A stretch of DNA of 64,000 nt. Source: Cephalopachus bancanus (lineage: Eukaryota > Chordata > Mammalia > Primates > Tarsiidae). The stretch is from the NCBI GenBank assembly GCA_027257055.1, contig JAPVLO010000982.1, positions 1 through 64,000 on the forward strand, given 5' to 3'. The notes beneath the pieces are model-generated. The model saw only the letters and a program-made list of their open reading frames with translations, made no database searches and was not told where the DNA came from. The first letter of the stretch is position 1, and each line of letters starts with the position of its first letter. The translations under genes were made by a program, and so were the position numbers. Positions 43,065-55,713 of this stretch are shown here, one piece after another.

Positions 43065-43910
43065 TGAGCAATTCAGTCACATTATACTAGTTTATTGTAG
43101 TGTAGGTCTTTGTGTATATTTGTTAAAATACAACTGTTTCTGTAAAAAAAAGGGGGGGGGACATTATTGTGTTTGTGAATATTTCTGGGTTATATAGCAG
43201 AAACAACTCTATGTGGAAGGCTTAGAAAGATATATTATTTAAAAATTAGTTGCTGTAAAATTGCTGAAATTTGTCTTTACTTTTAAATGTATTTTTAAGT
43301 GTACTTTTAAATGTATTGAAGCATCTTTGGAATTTTTTTTTTTTAACTTGGATTTTCTCTTAAGGAAAATAAAATCAGATAAAATAGCCTTACCCATTGG
43401 CTTTTTTTCCTCCACAAAGCCCTGATGATAGAGTCCATTAATGTTTATAAGTTATATCATTAAATTTAAGGAAGTATTTGGGAGAATAAATTTGATAAAA
43501 GCACTTGATGTTTTAACAGCTTATTTTATTTACTGAGTATTTTCTCATGCCAAGAAATATGCTGTTGGACACAATTCACATTAAATCTACATGTACATTC
43601 AGCCAGCGTTGTGTAAACTTTATAATGTAGTAAGTAAGAAAGTTATAAAGTTAGTTTTTACGCGTTAAACTGGAATATTTTATGGTGTCTTTAAAATAAT
43701 GCTGGGTGACTTTTTTTGTTCACTAGGATATTCAAAATTATCAGTAAGTTGAGTTTGCTTAAAAGTATACATAAATTGAAACTTTTAAATTGTGTGTTTG
43801 TAAATTGTTTAAACTTTTTAAGTTTCTTAAACTTTGTAAGTAAAATCTGCCTTTGTAACAATTTTACAAAAAAAACTTAAAAGGCAATAAAAATATTGAG
43901 GAAATGAAAA
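43065..43910 (+). other. 3' UTR of the BCOR-like gene with two poly(A) signals
   Basis: AT-rich sequence follows the stop codon with no repeat that I recognise. AATAAA signals lie at 43368-43373 and 43886-43891; the second, just before an A-rich stretch, fits the main 3' end. An A8 run followed by G9 occurs near 43147-43161. The end is inferred from the signal only. Confidence 0.6.
43886..43891 (+). promoter_or_regulatory. Distal polyadenylation signal AATAAA
   Basis: Canonical hexamer about 820 bp past the BCOR-like stop codon. A second AATAAA at 43368 is the alternative proximal signal. Confidence 0.5.
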
Positions 43911-43974
43911 ATTTGAAGTGTTCTATGTGGTCCTAAAACATTGTTACTGAATTTTCTTTGAAGTTGAAAGGATT

Positions 43975-44270
43975 GTGATTGGGTACAGTAGCTCAAGCAT
44001 GTAATCACAGAATATTAGGAGTTTGAGGTAAGGTAATTGTCTGAGCCCACAGGTTCTAGAACAGCCTGGAAGACTTGGAAAGACCTCATCTCTACCATAA
44101 ATTAAAAAATTAGCCAGGTGTGGTAGTGAGTGCCTGTAGTTCTAGCTACTCGGAAGGCTGAGGCAGAAGGATTACCTGAGCCCAGCAGGTCAACACTGGG
44201 GTGGCTGTGAGCATGCTACTGCACTCCAACCTGTGTAATGGAGTGAGACTCCAACTCAGAAAAAAAAAGT
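43975..44270 (+). mobile_element. Alu-type SINE (+)
   Basis: Diverged dimer just past the 3' UTR: GGGTACAGTAGCTCAAGCAT, AATTAGCCAGGTGTGGTAGT, ending CCAACTCAGAAAAAAAAA. Confidence 0.88.
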
Positions 44271-44739
44271 TTACAGGTTTCTATTGATAACTTTATTTTA
44301 ATTTATAACCTCTCTAAACCAAAGCAAAATGGATATTTCTGAAGAATTATTTCATAATTTGATGCAAAACTCTATTTAGAAAATTAATTTCTGTGTGTAT
44401 ACATACATACGTAGACATAGATATTTATGTTTTTTATGAAACTTTGTATTAGATCTAATTCATATTAGGTATGAATTAGATATATATTCATATATCAATC
44501 AGTAGTTTTTATGGTCACAGCCTTGTGTAACAATCACTATCAAATTTCAAAACCTTTTTATCAAGAAAATACCAAGAAAAAGTTGGATTTATTAGTTATC
44601 TTTCCTCCTTCCCCTTTTTTCACTTGCTGGAAACACTGATGTCTTTTTCTGCATCTAGGATATTGCCTACTCTGCATATGCTATATAAACATAAACATAT
44701 GCTATATAAACATATGCTATATAACATATCTTTTGGAGG
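44271..44739. other. Unassigned intergenic sequence
   Basis: AT-rich; short imperfect repeats of CATATGCTATATAA around 44690-44725. No gene. Confidence 0.5.
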
Positions 44740-45269
44740 CTGGTTTACTCCTTTTTTCAGATTAAAAATTGTTGGGTACAGTTAAGGGTTAGGTATACAA
44801 ATATTCATTGTGCAGGTACCCTTGTTGATGAGGTGTGCCTCACTTTCCCCAGACAGATTTGACTGCTGTTAATCCCACCTCCATTCCACTCCCTGCCCCC
44901 TGCATAGTTTCCAACCACTGTCAATCCTTTTCTTATAGTATGACGTAATTGTTCAAGGTCCATTTATGAATGAGAACATGTGATACTCAGATCTTTGTTT
45001 CTGTGAGAGGTCACTCTAATTCTATTCAGGTTGCTGCAAAATTCATGATTATGTTCTTTTTTATGACTGAATAATATTCCACTGGGTATATGTACCACAT
45101 TTTTAAATCCAGTTCTCTTTTGATGGACAGTGTGGTTGGTTCTATGATCTTGCTTTCATGAACAATGCTTGCTATCATGAACAATGCGATAAACATACGT
45201 GTGCAGGTATCTGTTTTATAAAGTGACCTGAGTTCTTCTGAATATATTCCCAGTAGGGGGATTGTGGGG

Positions 45270-48200
45270 TCATATGGAAGGTCGATTTTTAGAACTTGTT
45301 AGGAATCGCCACACTGATTTCCACAGAGACTGTACTAGTTTAAACTCCCACCAACAGTGTATAAGTGTTCCGTTTTCACCACATCCTCTCCAGCATCTGT
45401 TATTTTTTGAGTTATTGTTAATGGTCATTCTGACTGGAGTTAGGTGGTATCTCAGTGTAGTTTTAATTTGCATCTTCTTGATGATTAGTGAGGTTGAACA
45501 TTTTTTCATTTATCTGTTGGCCACTCATGTGTCTTCTTTTGAGAAGTGTCTGTTCATATCTTTTGTCCACTTTGTAATGGGGTTGTTTGTTTTTTCTTAT
45601 CAGCACGTTTGAGTTCCTTATAGATCCTTGATGTTAGGCCTTTGTCAGACCTGGAGTTGGCAAATACTTTTTCCCAGTCTGTAGACTGTCTCCCTGCTCT
45701 CTTGATGGTTTCTTTAGCTTTGTAGAAGCATATCAATTTAATGAGTTTCCACATGTTTATCTTACCCCTTATGGCCTGTGCATTTTGGGTTTTGCTCTGG
45801 AATTGAATGCCAGATCCAATAAGAGTGTGTCCTGCATTTCTGAAAGTTCTTATGGTTTGAAGTTTTACATTTAGGTCTCTAATCCATTTAGAGTTAATTT
45901 TTGTGTATGGGGATAGATAGGGATCTTGTTTGAATCTTCTGCATGTGATCAGCCAATTTTCCCTGAACCATTTACTGAATAGGTTCTCCTTTCTCCAGTG
46001 GCGGGTGTTGGAGGCTTTGTCGAAGATGAGTTGATTGAGAAATGGAGGTTTTGCTTCTGGAGTCTCAATTCTATTCCATTGGGCTATATACCTGTTCTTG
46101 TACCAATACCAGGCCATTTTGATTATTGTAGCTTTATAGTAAAGTTTAAAGTCTGGTAGTGTGATATGTGATACCTCCGGTTTTTAAATTTTTAATTTAT
46201 TTTTATTTTTTGCTGAGGATTGTTTTCATTGTAAAGGTCTTTCATGTCTCTGGTTAGGAAGATGCCAAGGTATTGCATTTTCTTTGGTGGCTATTGTGAA
46301 TGGGATTGTGCCATTTCTTTTGGTTTCTGTTTGTTTATTATTGGTGTAAAGAAATGCATTTGTCTTTTGAACATTTATTTTATACTCTGAGACTTTGCCA
46401 GAGTCCTTTGTCAGTGTAGGGAGGTTTTTGACAGATTCTTTGGGTTTTTGAGGTATACAATCATGTCATCTGCAAAGAGAGATAACTTGACTTCCTCTTT
46501 TCCTATTTGGATACCCCTGATCACGTTCTTTTTTCTGATTGCTCCAGTCAGGACTTCCAATTCTGTATTGAATAGGAGGGATGAGAGTGGGCATCCTTGT
46601 CTTGTTCCAATTTTCAGGGGAAATGGTTCTAATTTTTGTCTATTTAGGAGTATGCTGACTGTGTGTTTCTTGTAGATGACTTTTACTATTTTGAGGTATG
46701 TTCCACATAAGCCTAGATGTTTGAGGGGTTTTATCAAGAAGGAGTGCTGGATTTTATCAAAAGCTTTTTCTGCATCTAATGATATAATCATGTGGTTTTT
46801 GTTCTGATGTCTGTTGTATTTAATTACATTTATGGTCTTAGGAATGTTGAACCACTATTGCATCCCGGAAATGAAACCTACTTGGTCATGATGGATGATT
46901 TTTGAAATGTGTTGTTGAATCTGGTTTGCTAGAGTCTTGTTTAGAATTTTGGCATCTATGTTCATCAAAGATTTTAGCCTGTAGTTGTCTTTCTTTGTTA
47001 GGTTTTTACATGACTTGGGCATCAATGTGATGTTAGCTTCATAAAATGGTTTAGGGAGAGTTCCATCTTTCTCAATTGCCTGGAATGCTTTTTGTAGGAT
47101 TGGTATCAGTTTCTCCTTAAATGTCTTATAGAATTATGCTAGAAAATCATCTGGTCCAGGGCTTTTTTTGTTGGTAATTTTCTTATGACATAGTCAATTT
47201 CCTTGAATGTTATTTAGGGTCACAATTCCTTCTTGTTTCAACCTAGGCAGGTTTTGTGATGTCAGAACGTCCTCCATTTCCTTAAGGTTTTCAAGTTTGT
47301 TTCCATATGAGTGTACATAGTACTCTCTAATGGTCTTTTATGACTTCATTTTTTGTGTTTCTGATTGAATTTATTTGGACTTTTTTTCCACTATTTCTTA
47401 GTCTAGCTAGGGGGCCATTGATCTTGTTTATCCTTTCAAAAAAGTAGTTTTTTTTTTTCTTTTCTTTTTCTTTTTCTTTTTTTTTTTGTATTATTTTTTT
47501 GTCTTCTATGTCCCAGTTTGGAATTTTTAATTTGGTGATCTAGGTTCTTCTGCTGAATTTAGGGTTTTGGTGGTCTTGTTTTTCCAACTTCTTTAGGTGA
47601 CATGTTAGGATGTTAATTTGTGATCCTTCCATTTTCTTCATGTGCATTTATAGAGATATGAATTCCTCTCTTACTACAGCTTTCATGGCATCCCAGAGGT
47701 TTGGTTAAGATGTTTCTTCATTTTCATTTGTTTCCAGGTATGTTTTAATCTGTTTTGATTTAATCATAGACCCAGTAGTTGTTTAGCATCATACTGTTTA
47801 GTGTCCATGTCTCTGTGGGTTTGGGGGGAAGCTTGTTGGTGTTGATGTTTATTTTTATTCAGTTGTGGTCCAAGAAGGTGCATGGCAATATTTTAATCTT
47901 TTGAAATTTGTTCATGCTTGATTTATGGACAAGGATGTGGTCAATCTTAGAGTACGTTCTATGTGGTGATGAGTAGAACATATATTTTGTGATCATGGGG
48001 TGGATTGTTCTGTAGGTATCAATTAAGTCCATTTGGTCAAGAGTCACAGTGAGGTTCTGGATCTCGTTGCTATTTTTTTGTCCTGATGATTGTCGAGGGT
48101 TGTGAGTGGGATAAAAAATTCCCCAGCTATGATAGTGTTAGAGTCGATATATATATATTTTTTAGTTTACCTAGAAGCTGCTTTATGAAGGTTGGTGCTC

Positions 48201-48550
48201 CTATGTTGGGTGCATATATGCTTAGGATGGGTATTTCTTACTGAGGGATTGAATCTTTTATTATGATGTAGTGGCCTTCTGTATCTTTATAGTTTTTGAT
48301 AACTGAAAGGGTATTTTGTCTGAGATTAAGATCATGATTCCTCCTTTCTTTTGTTCTGTTTACCTGAAATTTTGCTTCCCATCCTCTTACTTTGAATCTG
48401 TGAGTGTCCTTTCTTGTGTGATGAGTATCTTGGAGGCAATATATTGTTGCCTGGTGATATTTTATCCATTTTGCCATGTATTTCCAGTGGTGCACTTAAT
48501 CCATTTACATTCAGGCTAATTATTGACATGTGAGAGTTGATCCCTATCAT
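45270..48550 (-). pseudogene. L1-D ORF2, degraded
   Basis: Readable parts: endonuclease (SIISLNVNGLSAPLE at 48550-48332), RT with [26 protein letters not shown] and [10 protein letters not shown] (46791-46411), and the C-terminal Cys-rich segment ([17 protein letters not shown]) at 45509-45270. Deleted and frameshifted between 46220 and 46140. Confidence 0.85.
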
Positions 48551-48799
48551 GATATTCTTATAGAGTTGCTGTTCCTGTTTGTTTGTTGTCTTTCTTTTGG
48601 TTTTTGGGTTGATTCATGTATGTTGTAATCATTTTTTATACTCTTGTGAAGAACGTTGTTGTTCTTTTTTTCCTTTTCTTTTCTGTTTAATACTTTCTTA
48701 AGTGTTTCTTGTAGAGGTGTTCTGGTAGCAGTGTAAGTTCTTAGTGATTGGGAAAGATTAAGATTTTACTTCTCCCTCAGTGATGAAGCTTAGCTTGGC

Positions 48800-49554
48800 T
48801 GGGTTGGTTATTCTTGGTTGAAATTGTTTATCTTGAGAACTTTGAAGATTGTGTACCAGATTCTCCTAGTATGAAGGGTTTCTGTAGATAATTCTGCTGC
48901 TATTCTAATTGGTCTTCCCTGATAGGTAATCTGACCTTTTTCTCTTGCTGCTTTTAAGATTTTTTCTTTTATACCTACTTTGTTTAGGTGAATTATTATT
49001 TGTCTGGCAATTGGCCTTCTCATTTGTTGTCTTGCAGGGGTTCTCTGAATCTCTCGTGTTTGAATTTTTGAATCACTGATGAGATGAGGGAAATTTTCTT
49101 GAATAATCTCATGGAATGTTTGTTCCATGGTGGGCCCTGTCTCTCTTTCTCCCTCAAGAAGTCCAGTTAATCTTAGGCAGTCTCTTGAATTATTTGTTCA
49201 TCTCTTGAAAGGTTTGTTCTGTCTTTTAAGCTTCTTTTCTTTGTTTTACAGTTTGAATTAGTTCTATATTGTGGTCCTCAAGCTCTGAGATTCTTCTGCT
49301 TGTTAATTGTCCCTTCCATGCTTTATTTATTGGTTATTTATTTCATTCACAGTTTTCTTTACTACTGTTATCTCAGTTATCAATCTCTTCCTATTTTCCT
49401 CTTGTCTTTCCTCAATTATTTTTAATATCTCTATTAATGTCCTGATATCTGGACTTGTAGGTTGAGACCAGTCGTTCCCAGGACTCTTAATTGTTTGCAT
49501 TCTGAAGTCTGTTTCCTCAGTGTCTGACCTCCCAGGAGTCTGTGAGGGACCCAT
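48800..49554 (-). pseudogene. L1-D ORF1, degraded
   Basis: C-terminal domain at 49128-48808 (QIIIHLNKVGIKEKILK, GQITYQGRPIRIAAELS) and N-terminal part at 49554-49327 (MGPSQTPGRSDTEE). The coiled-coil region between them is broken. Confidence 0.8.
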
Positions 49555-50679
49555 ATTCTTCTTTTATTTTTTCTTCATTTGTGTAGATTTTTCTCTTTTT
49601 CTTTCCCTCCCCTTCTTCTATCTGTTTTTCAGGGAAGGTGAGTTTGCTTTTACTTCTTTTTGTTCAATCTCCTGTTCTTTCTTATGAGGATTCTCTGGGT
49701 TATTAGTTCACTTTTGAACCTGGCCTGTGGGTTGGGGGCTATACTTTTTGCAATTTTGAGATTTGAGGGGGAAGTGTGTTTCAGAATCTATCTGCAGATA
49801 CCAGTCTCCACTGATAGGTGTATAGGCATCCTGGAACCCATTTCCCACTGCCTTACAATCTGTCCATGCAGTGGGGTTTAGGTTTGCTCCCTGGAACCCC
49901 AGGAGGTAAGAAAAAGCAAAATAATGGAAGAAAGGGAGGTCAATAGGAAGTTGGAGAAAGAGATGAGTAAGAGGGGAAAAACACATACCATCTAGCGAAT
50001 GATAAAAGACACAAGGCCAGAAAAGAGTAAAAAATATAGAAAATTCCCTAAAGCATACCAGTTATCACACAAAGATAGTCCAATAAAATTATGCCTTTTG
50101 ATCTGTTCTTCCCTAACACAAAGGTAGTCTTAGAAACCAAGGTGGAGGCTACGTGGAGATGAGCAGGACAATGCGAGTCTCTGACTGGAAAATGGCTGTG
50201 GTGGGTGGCTCCTCTTTCACTGATCCTGTCTCTCCACTCATCTGAGGCCCCAGCTGATCAGCTATGACAGGAGACAATATTTTGTGTCTTGCATCAGGTA
50301 CTGGGAACCAGCAAGGGAGCTGGGCATGCATGTTGGTGTGTTGGAGTGGAGGAGGGATCTGGGAGTTCCCCAGGGCTGGAAATGAGAGCCACAATGACAG
50401 CAGCTGTTCAGCACTTGGTAACCACCACAGCAGCAATCCCCTTTGGAGGCTGTAATATGATGGAAGCAGTTTGCTGCGTGGGACTGGCTATAGCAGCCAC
50501 CACTTGTATAGGTGGCAGTTGTGGGGGCATGTGGACCTGCCCTCAGGAGCCACCCTTTGTGGAGATCTTCACAGTTCGACTTGTCCCATTGCCATGTTGC
50601 TGAGCATCCCAGATTTAAAAATTTATGTTTTGATTAGCCAGCTAGTCAGCCACATTTTTGCCTTTTTCTTTTTTAAATT

Positions 50680-52025
50680 AAAGATTTAGAAGTACATTCA
50701 CATATTCTTCCATGAATGTATCGTATAGTGTTGAACTTTAGACTTATAGTGTACTCATCACTCAGTGGGTATTGTACCCAATAGGCAGCTTTTCAGCATG
50801 ATTTTTGCTGTCACCTTCCTCCCTTTTAGAGTCCACAGTGTCTTTTATTTTTGTCTATTTGTACCCATTGTTTATCTCCCACTTTTAAGTGGCAACATAT
50901 AGTACTTGGATTTCTGTTTATGAGTCAATTTACTTAAGACCGCTCTATTCATATTACTGCAGACAGACATGATTTCATTCTTTTTTTAAGGCTGTGTGGA
51001 ATTCCATAGTGTATATATAGCACATTTACTTTATCCTGTCAACGGTTGATGGCTTCCATGTTGGCTATTGTGAATTTGGTAGCTATAAACACATGAGTAC
51101 AGATGTCTTTTTGATATAAAATGTTATTTTATTTTGGGTAGGTTCCCAGTAATGGAATTGTTGGATAGATCGGTAACTGTATTTGTTAGCTGTTAGAGAA
51201 ATCTCTATACTGTTTTTTGTAGAAGTTGAACTTACTTACAGTTCCATCAACAATGTATATGTTTCCTCTTTTTTGTATTTTTACCAGATTTTTTTTTTTA
51301 CTTTTTAAAAACTGCCATATGACTATTATAAGATGGTACCTCACTCAGTATGGTTCTAATTTGTGTTTCTCTGATGTTTATTGATGTTGAGCATTTTTTC
51401 ATATGTTGACTGCTTGTATGTTTTTCTTTGAGAAATCCATGTTTTTGTCCATTTTTAAGAATTTGATTTGTTGTTGTTGAGTTGTTCAATTTCCCAATTG
51501 ATAGATTCTGGATATTAAACTTTTGTCAGATGCATAGTTTGCAAGTATTTTCTCTCACTCTTTATGTTGTTTACACTGTTGATTACATCTTTTGCTGTGT
51601 TTTTGTCTTTTAGTTTAATTAAGTTCTGTATGTCTATTTTTGATGTCATTATATTTGATTTTGAAAATATACTATCTTTACCTAGACCAATATAAAAAAG
51701 AGTTTTTCTTAAGTTTTTTTTTTGTACTTAGTTTTTGGTTTTATATTTAAATCTTTAATCCATTTTGAGTTAATTTTTTTGTATCATGAAATCTAAGAGT
51801 TCAGTTTTATTTTTTTGTCCATGGTTATTTTATTTTTCCATCACTGTTTATCAAATAGAGTATTTTTCTCATTGTTTATTTTTTTCCTACTTTGTCAAAG
51901 TTTAATTGATTGTAAGTCTGTGACTTTATTTCTGCATTCTTTGTTCTGCTCCCTTGGTCTAAATATCTATTTTTGCTCCAGTTCCATGCTGTTTTGGTTA
52001 CTATGGCCTTATATTATAATTTGAA
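50680..52025 (-). mobile_element. L1PB-like older LINE-1 3' part, antisense
   Basis: GTGGGTATTGTACCCAATAG, TGTACCCATTGTTTATCTCC and AGTGGCAACATATAGTAC match the 3' UTR of the older primate L1PB/L1PREC group, unlike the younger L1s here. Confidence 0.7.
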
Positions 52026-52816
52026 GTCAGATAAAGTGTATCCCAGGGTGTATGAAATGATATCTCATTGTGGTTTTGCATTTCATTCATGGTTATGTGC
52101 AAGCATTTTTTTTTTCTGTTTTTGACCATTTTCTTGGGTATAGGGTATTTTTAAAATTTTGATAATTTGTAGTTTAAATATTTATGTGGTGTATGTGAAT
52201 TGTAGAATTTTTTTCTAATTCTGTGAAAGATAGCATTGGAAATTTGAAAGAAAATATATTGTGTTGAATATGTACTTTGCTTTGTGCAGTATGGTAATTT
52301 TTACGATATTAATTTTTTCTTATTTTTTCTAGTCAGGATCTCACTGTCACCTAGGCTGGAAATCAGTGGCATGATCATGGCTCACCACAGTTCTGACTTC
52401 CTGGGCTCAGGTGATCTTCTATATCAACCTCCCAAGTACCTGGAACTGTAGACATGCACCACCATATCTGGCTAATTTTTATTATTTTTGTAGTGATGAA
52501 ATCTCACTATGTTGCCCAGACTTGTCTCAAGCAGTCTTCTCATCTTGACTTACCACATTACTGAGATTAAAGGCATGAGTCGTTGTGCCTCCCCATAAAT
52601 TATTCTATTCCATGATAATAGGATTTTTAAAAGACTTGTGATTTCTTTTATCAATGTTTTGTAGTTCTCCTTGTAGAGAACTTTTACCTCCTTGGTTAAA
52701 TGTATTTCTGGGTATTTTAATTTTTTCCTCTGGCTATTGTAAATGAACTTGAGTTCTTGTTTTGATTCTCACTATTGGTGTATAAAAATGCTACTGATTT
52801 TTGTGTACTGATTTTG
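52026..52816 (-). mobile_element. Old L1 fragments with AluJ-like SINE
   Basis: 52045-52318 and 52601-52816 are antisense L1M-type; the Alu separates them. Confidence 0.6.
52330..52600 (-). mobile_element. Old AluJ-like SINE (-)
   Basis: CAGGATCTCACTGTCACCTA, GGCATGATCATGGCTCACCA, TCTGGCTAATTTTTATTATT; its arms follow the older Alu consensus, unlike the other SINEs here. Confidence 0.85.
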
Positions 52817-52831
52817 TTTTTTTTTAATTTA

Positions 52832-53343
52832 ATTTAATTTTTCTTTTTTATTATAAAGATATGGGTACAACTCAGGGTTAGGTATACAAACACTGATTAT
52901 GCAGTTATCCTTGTTGATGAGGTATGCTCCTCCCTCCCATAGCAGTTTCCTTCGACTGCCAATCCCACTGCCCTCCCCTGACAGATTCCCACTACAGCCA
53001 GTTCCTTTCTTATAGTATTATGATTGCTCAAGTTTCACTTATGAGTGAGAGCATACAGTTCTCTGTTCTTTGTTTCTGTGATAGATCACTGAGTATGATC
53101 GACTCTAAATCCATCCAAGTTGCTGCAGAGTCCGTATGTTTGTCCTTCTTTAGGGCTGCATAGTATTCCATTGTGTATATATACCACATTTTTAAAATCC
53201 AATCCAGCTTCAGTGGGCAACATGTTTGGTTACATGTTTTTGCTATTGTGAATAGAGCGGCAACAAACATACATGTGCAGACATCTTTTTTGTAGAATGA
53301 TTTGAGTTCTTCTGGATGTATTCTCAATTGGGGAATTGCTGGG
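52832..53343 (-). mobile_element. 5'-truncated young L1 3' end, antisense
   Basis: Starts in a T-rich run, then ATATGGGTACAACTCAGGGT. Flanked by TGTGTACTGATTTTG (about 52803) and TGTGTGCTGGTTTTG (about 53346), a target duplication with two changes; the older L1 continues beyond. Confidence 0.8.
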
Positions 53344-53640
53344 TTGTGTGCTGGTTTTGTATCCTGAGACTTTACTGAATTTAATTATCAAGTCTAGGAG
53401 TCTTGTAGGGGAACCTTGAAGATTTTCTACATATAAGGTAATATCAGCCAACAAAGATAATTTGACTTTCCTCTTTACCAACTTTGGTGCCTTTAATTTC
53501 TCTTGCCTGATTGCTATGGCTAGGACTCTCAAGTATTTTGAATAAGAGTGGTTAGAGTGGGCATTCTTTTTTTGTTCAAGTTATTAGGAGTGTTATATGG
53601 TATCATGCAACAATCAGCTGCTTTTGTCGTGGTCAATCAA
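53344..53640 (-). mobile_element. Continuation of the older L1 RT region
   Basis: TATCCTGAGACTTTACTGAA and TTGCCTGATTGCTATGGCTA are antisense ORF2 text that continues 52601-52816. Confidence 0.65.
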
Positions 53641-54289
53641 AAACAAGAGGCAGAGATGTGGGAAAACTAAGCATAACTTCATTTATCCATTTAAGGAAGT
53701 GGCCTATCTTTTAAAAAATAATGCTCAATTTTAGATCTCACTAACAGTGTTCTAACACATCTTTTGATTATAGGTGTCCTAGAGGGTATGAAATGTTATC
53801 TCAGTGTAGTTTTGATTTGCATTTCATTGATGGTTACATGAAAGCATATTTTTCTGTGGTTTTTTCTGGGGGGGGGCATTAGCATGGGTATAGTTGTTTG
53901 TAATTTTTGATATTTTATAGTTGTAAATATTTATGTTGTGTATGTGAATTGCTTTACATGGATAGAATGTGTAATGACCAAGTCATGGTCATTATGGTGT
54001 CTACCACCTGAGTATTATTTCTGTGTGTAGGGTACATTTCAGGTTTCATAGCTATTTTGAGAAGTATGATACATTGGTAACTATTGTCACTCCACTGATG
54101 TGTCAAATGTAGAACTTATTATTTCTAGTTAACTGTATATTTGTACCCACTAAGCAATGTTTTGTCATCTACCCATTCACCCATATGCTCTTCCCTGCCT
54201 CTGTTAACTAACATTCTACTTCTATGTGATATATCTTTATAGCTCCCAGATACAAATGTTAAAATGTGCTGTTTGTCTTTCTTTGCCTG
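53641..54289 (-). mobile_element. Old L1 fragments
   Basis: 53778-53953 parallels 52050-52215 (GTATGAAATG.TATCTCA, AAATATTTATG..GTGTATGT). 54060-54250 reads like an old L1 3' end (TGTACCCACTAAGCAATGTT). Confidence 0.55.
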
Positions 54290-54750
54290 CCTTTGTTACT
54301 GAAAGACCCAAGGTTCACTCAGGGTCCTGTTGCTCTCCACAAAAACTCGATTGCTAAGACAGTACTTATAGGAAAGAAGGCTTTTCATTGAGTGATACTA
54401 GCCAAATGGAATGGAAAATTCATTCTCTATTTTCTAATCCCACTGAAGTGTGGTAGGAATATAGAAAACAGGAATTATGAAGAATAAAGAAAAGTAATTA
54501 ATAAACAGGAACTGAGAAGGGGGCCTGGCATCTCTCTGGATGTGATCTATTGAGTTCCAATTCCTTAGTAGCATAGATCTGAGGGTCAGTTTCCTGAGTA
54601 GGGAACTTAGATGAGACAAATGTTAAGTTTCAAGCTTTAAGACTGAGAGGATTGATATCGATGTTTATTTTTAAAAACACCCAAACTGGTAACCATTAGT
54701 TCTGTAGGAAAGTTGGGCCAATTTCATCTCACTTCATGTCACAGAAAGAC
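54290..54750. other. Unclassified insertion in old L1
   Basis: About 460 bp not matching L1, between L1M parts. Possibly a degraded LTR on -, but I find no clear ends. Confidence 0.3.
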
Positions 54751-55439
54751 ATACAGTTATGTTGTGTTGCTGCAAATGTCATGCTTAGAGTCTTTTTAAA
54801 ATAGCATTATTTTGTGTATAAATGCCACATTTTAAAAAACTTTATCATCTGCCGATGGATGCTTAGTTGATTTTCTCACTTTCCCATTGTGATGAATAGT
54901 ACTGAAATAAACATGAAATTCGTGCTTCCCTTTGATATATTGACTTCTTTATCTTTTAATAAGTAGCCTGGGATGGAATTTCTGATAATTACTTTTGTTG
55001 TTGTTTTGATAAATCCCTTTTCTGTTTTTTCAAGTGGCTGAACTAATTTACATTTACATCAACATTGTGCAAGAGTTTCCTTTTCTTCATTGACAGCATG
55101 TTATTATTTTAAATAACAGCTGTTCTGAAGAGTGAGATATCTTTTTGTGATTTTGATTTGCATTTCTTCCCAGGTGGTTAGTGATTTTCACTTTTTCATA
55201 TACCTATTAGTAATTTGTATGACTTCTTTTGACAAATATTTACTGATTTTCTTTGTCCATTTTTAATGAGATTATTATTATTTTACAGTTAGGTCATTGT
55301 GTATTCAAGATTCCAGTCTTATATTAGATGGAGACTATGCAAATTATTATACTTTGCTGATTGTTCTTTCACTCTGTTGATTTTTTGGGGGCATTATAGG
55401 AGCTTATAAGTTTTTTATATGCCCATTTGTTTTCTTTGT
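54751..55439 (-). mobile_element. Old L1 3' region, antisense
   Basis: GTTGCTGCAAATGTCATGCT, GTGATGAATAGTACTGAAAT and TTTTGATTTGCATTTCTTCC are typical antisense ORF2 end. Confidence 0.65.
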
Positions 55440-55713
55440 TTTTTTTAATTCTTAATTTTATTTTATTTTTTAAAATATATTTTATTTTAAAGTTGTAGGG
55501 TACAATTCAGGGTTGGGTATACAAATATTCATTGTGCAGGTACCCTTGTGGATGAGATGTGCCTCTCCTTCCCCAGGCATATTCCCACTGCTGCCAATCC
55601 CACCTCTCCCCACCTCCCCAGCACACCTCTGCAGTTTCCCACCACTGTCAGTTCTCTTCTAATAGTATTATGATAGAGGTCCACTTATGGGTGAAAACAT
55701 ATATTCAGTTCCT
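55440..55713 (-). mobile_element. L1-E: 3' end fragment
   Basis: A T-rich start, then GTTGTAGGGTACAATTCAGG and CACTTATGGGTGAAAACATA, where L1-F cuts in. Confidence 0.8.

Larger units (their letters stand above)
44740..50605 (-). mobile_element. L1-D: long antisense LINE-1
   Basis: 3' end at about 44765 (TTGTTGGGTACAGTTAAGGG), ORF2 45270-48550, ORF1 48800-49554, 5' UTR to about 50605. Older than L1-C, with a deletion near 46195-46215 and many stops. Its 5' UTR has a single unit. Confidence 0.88.
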
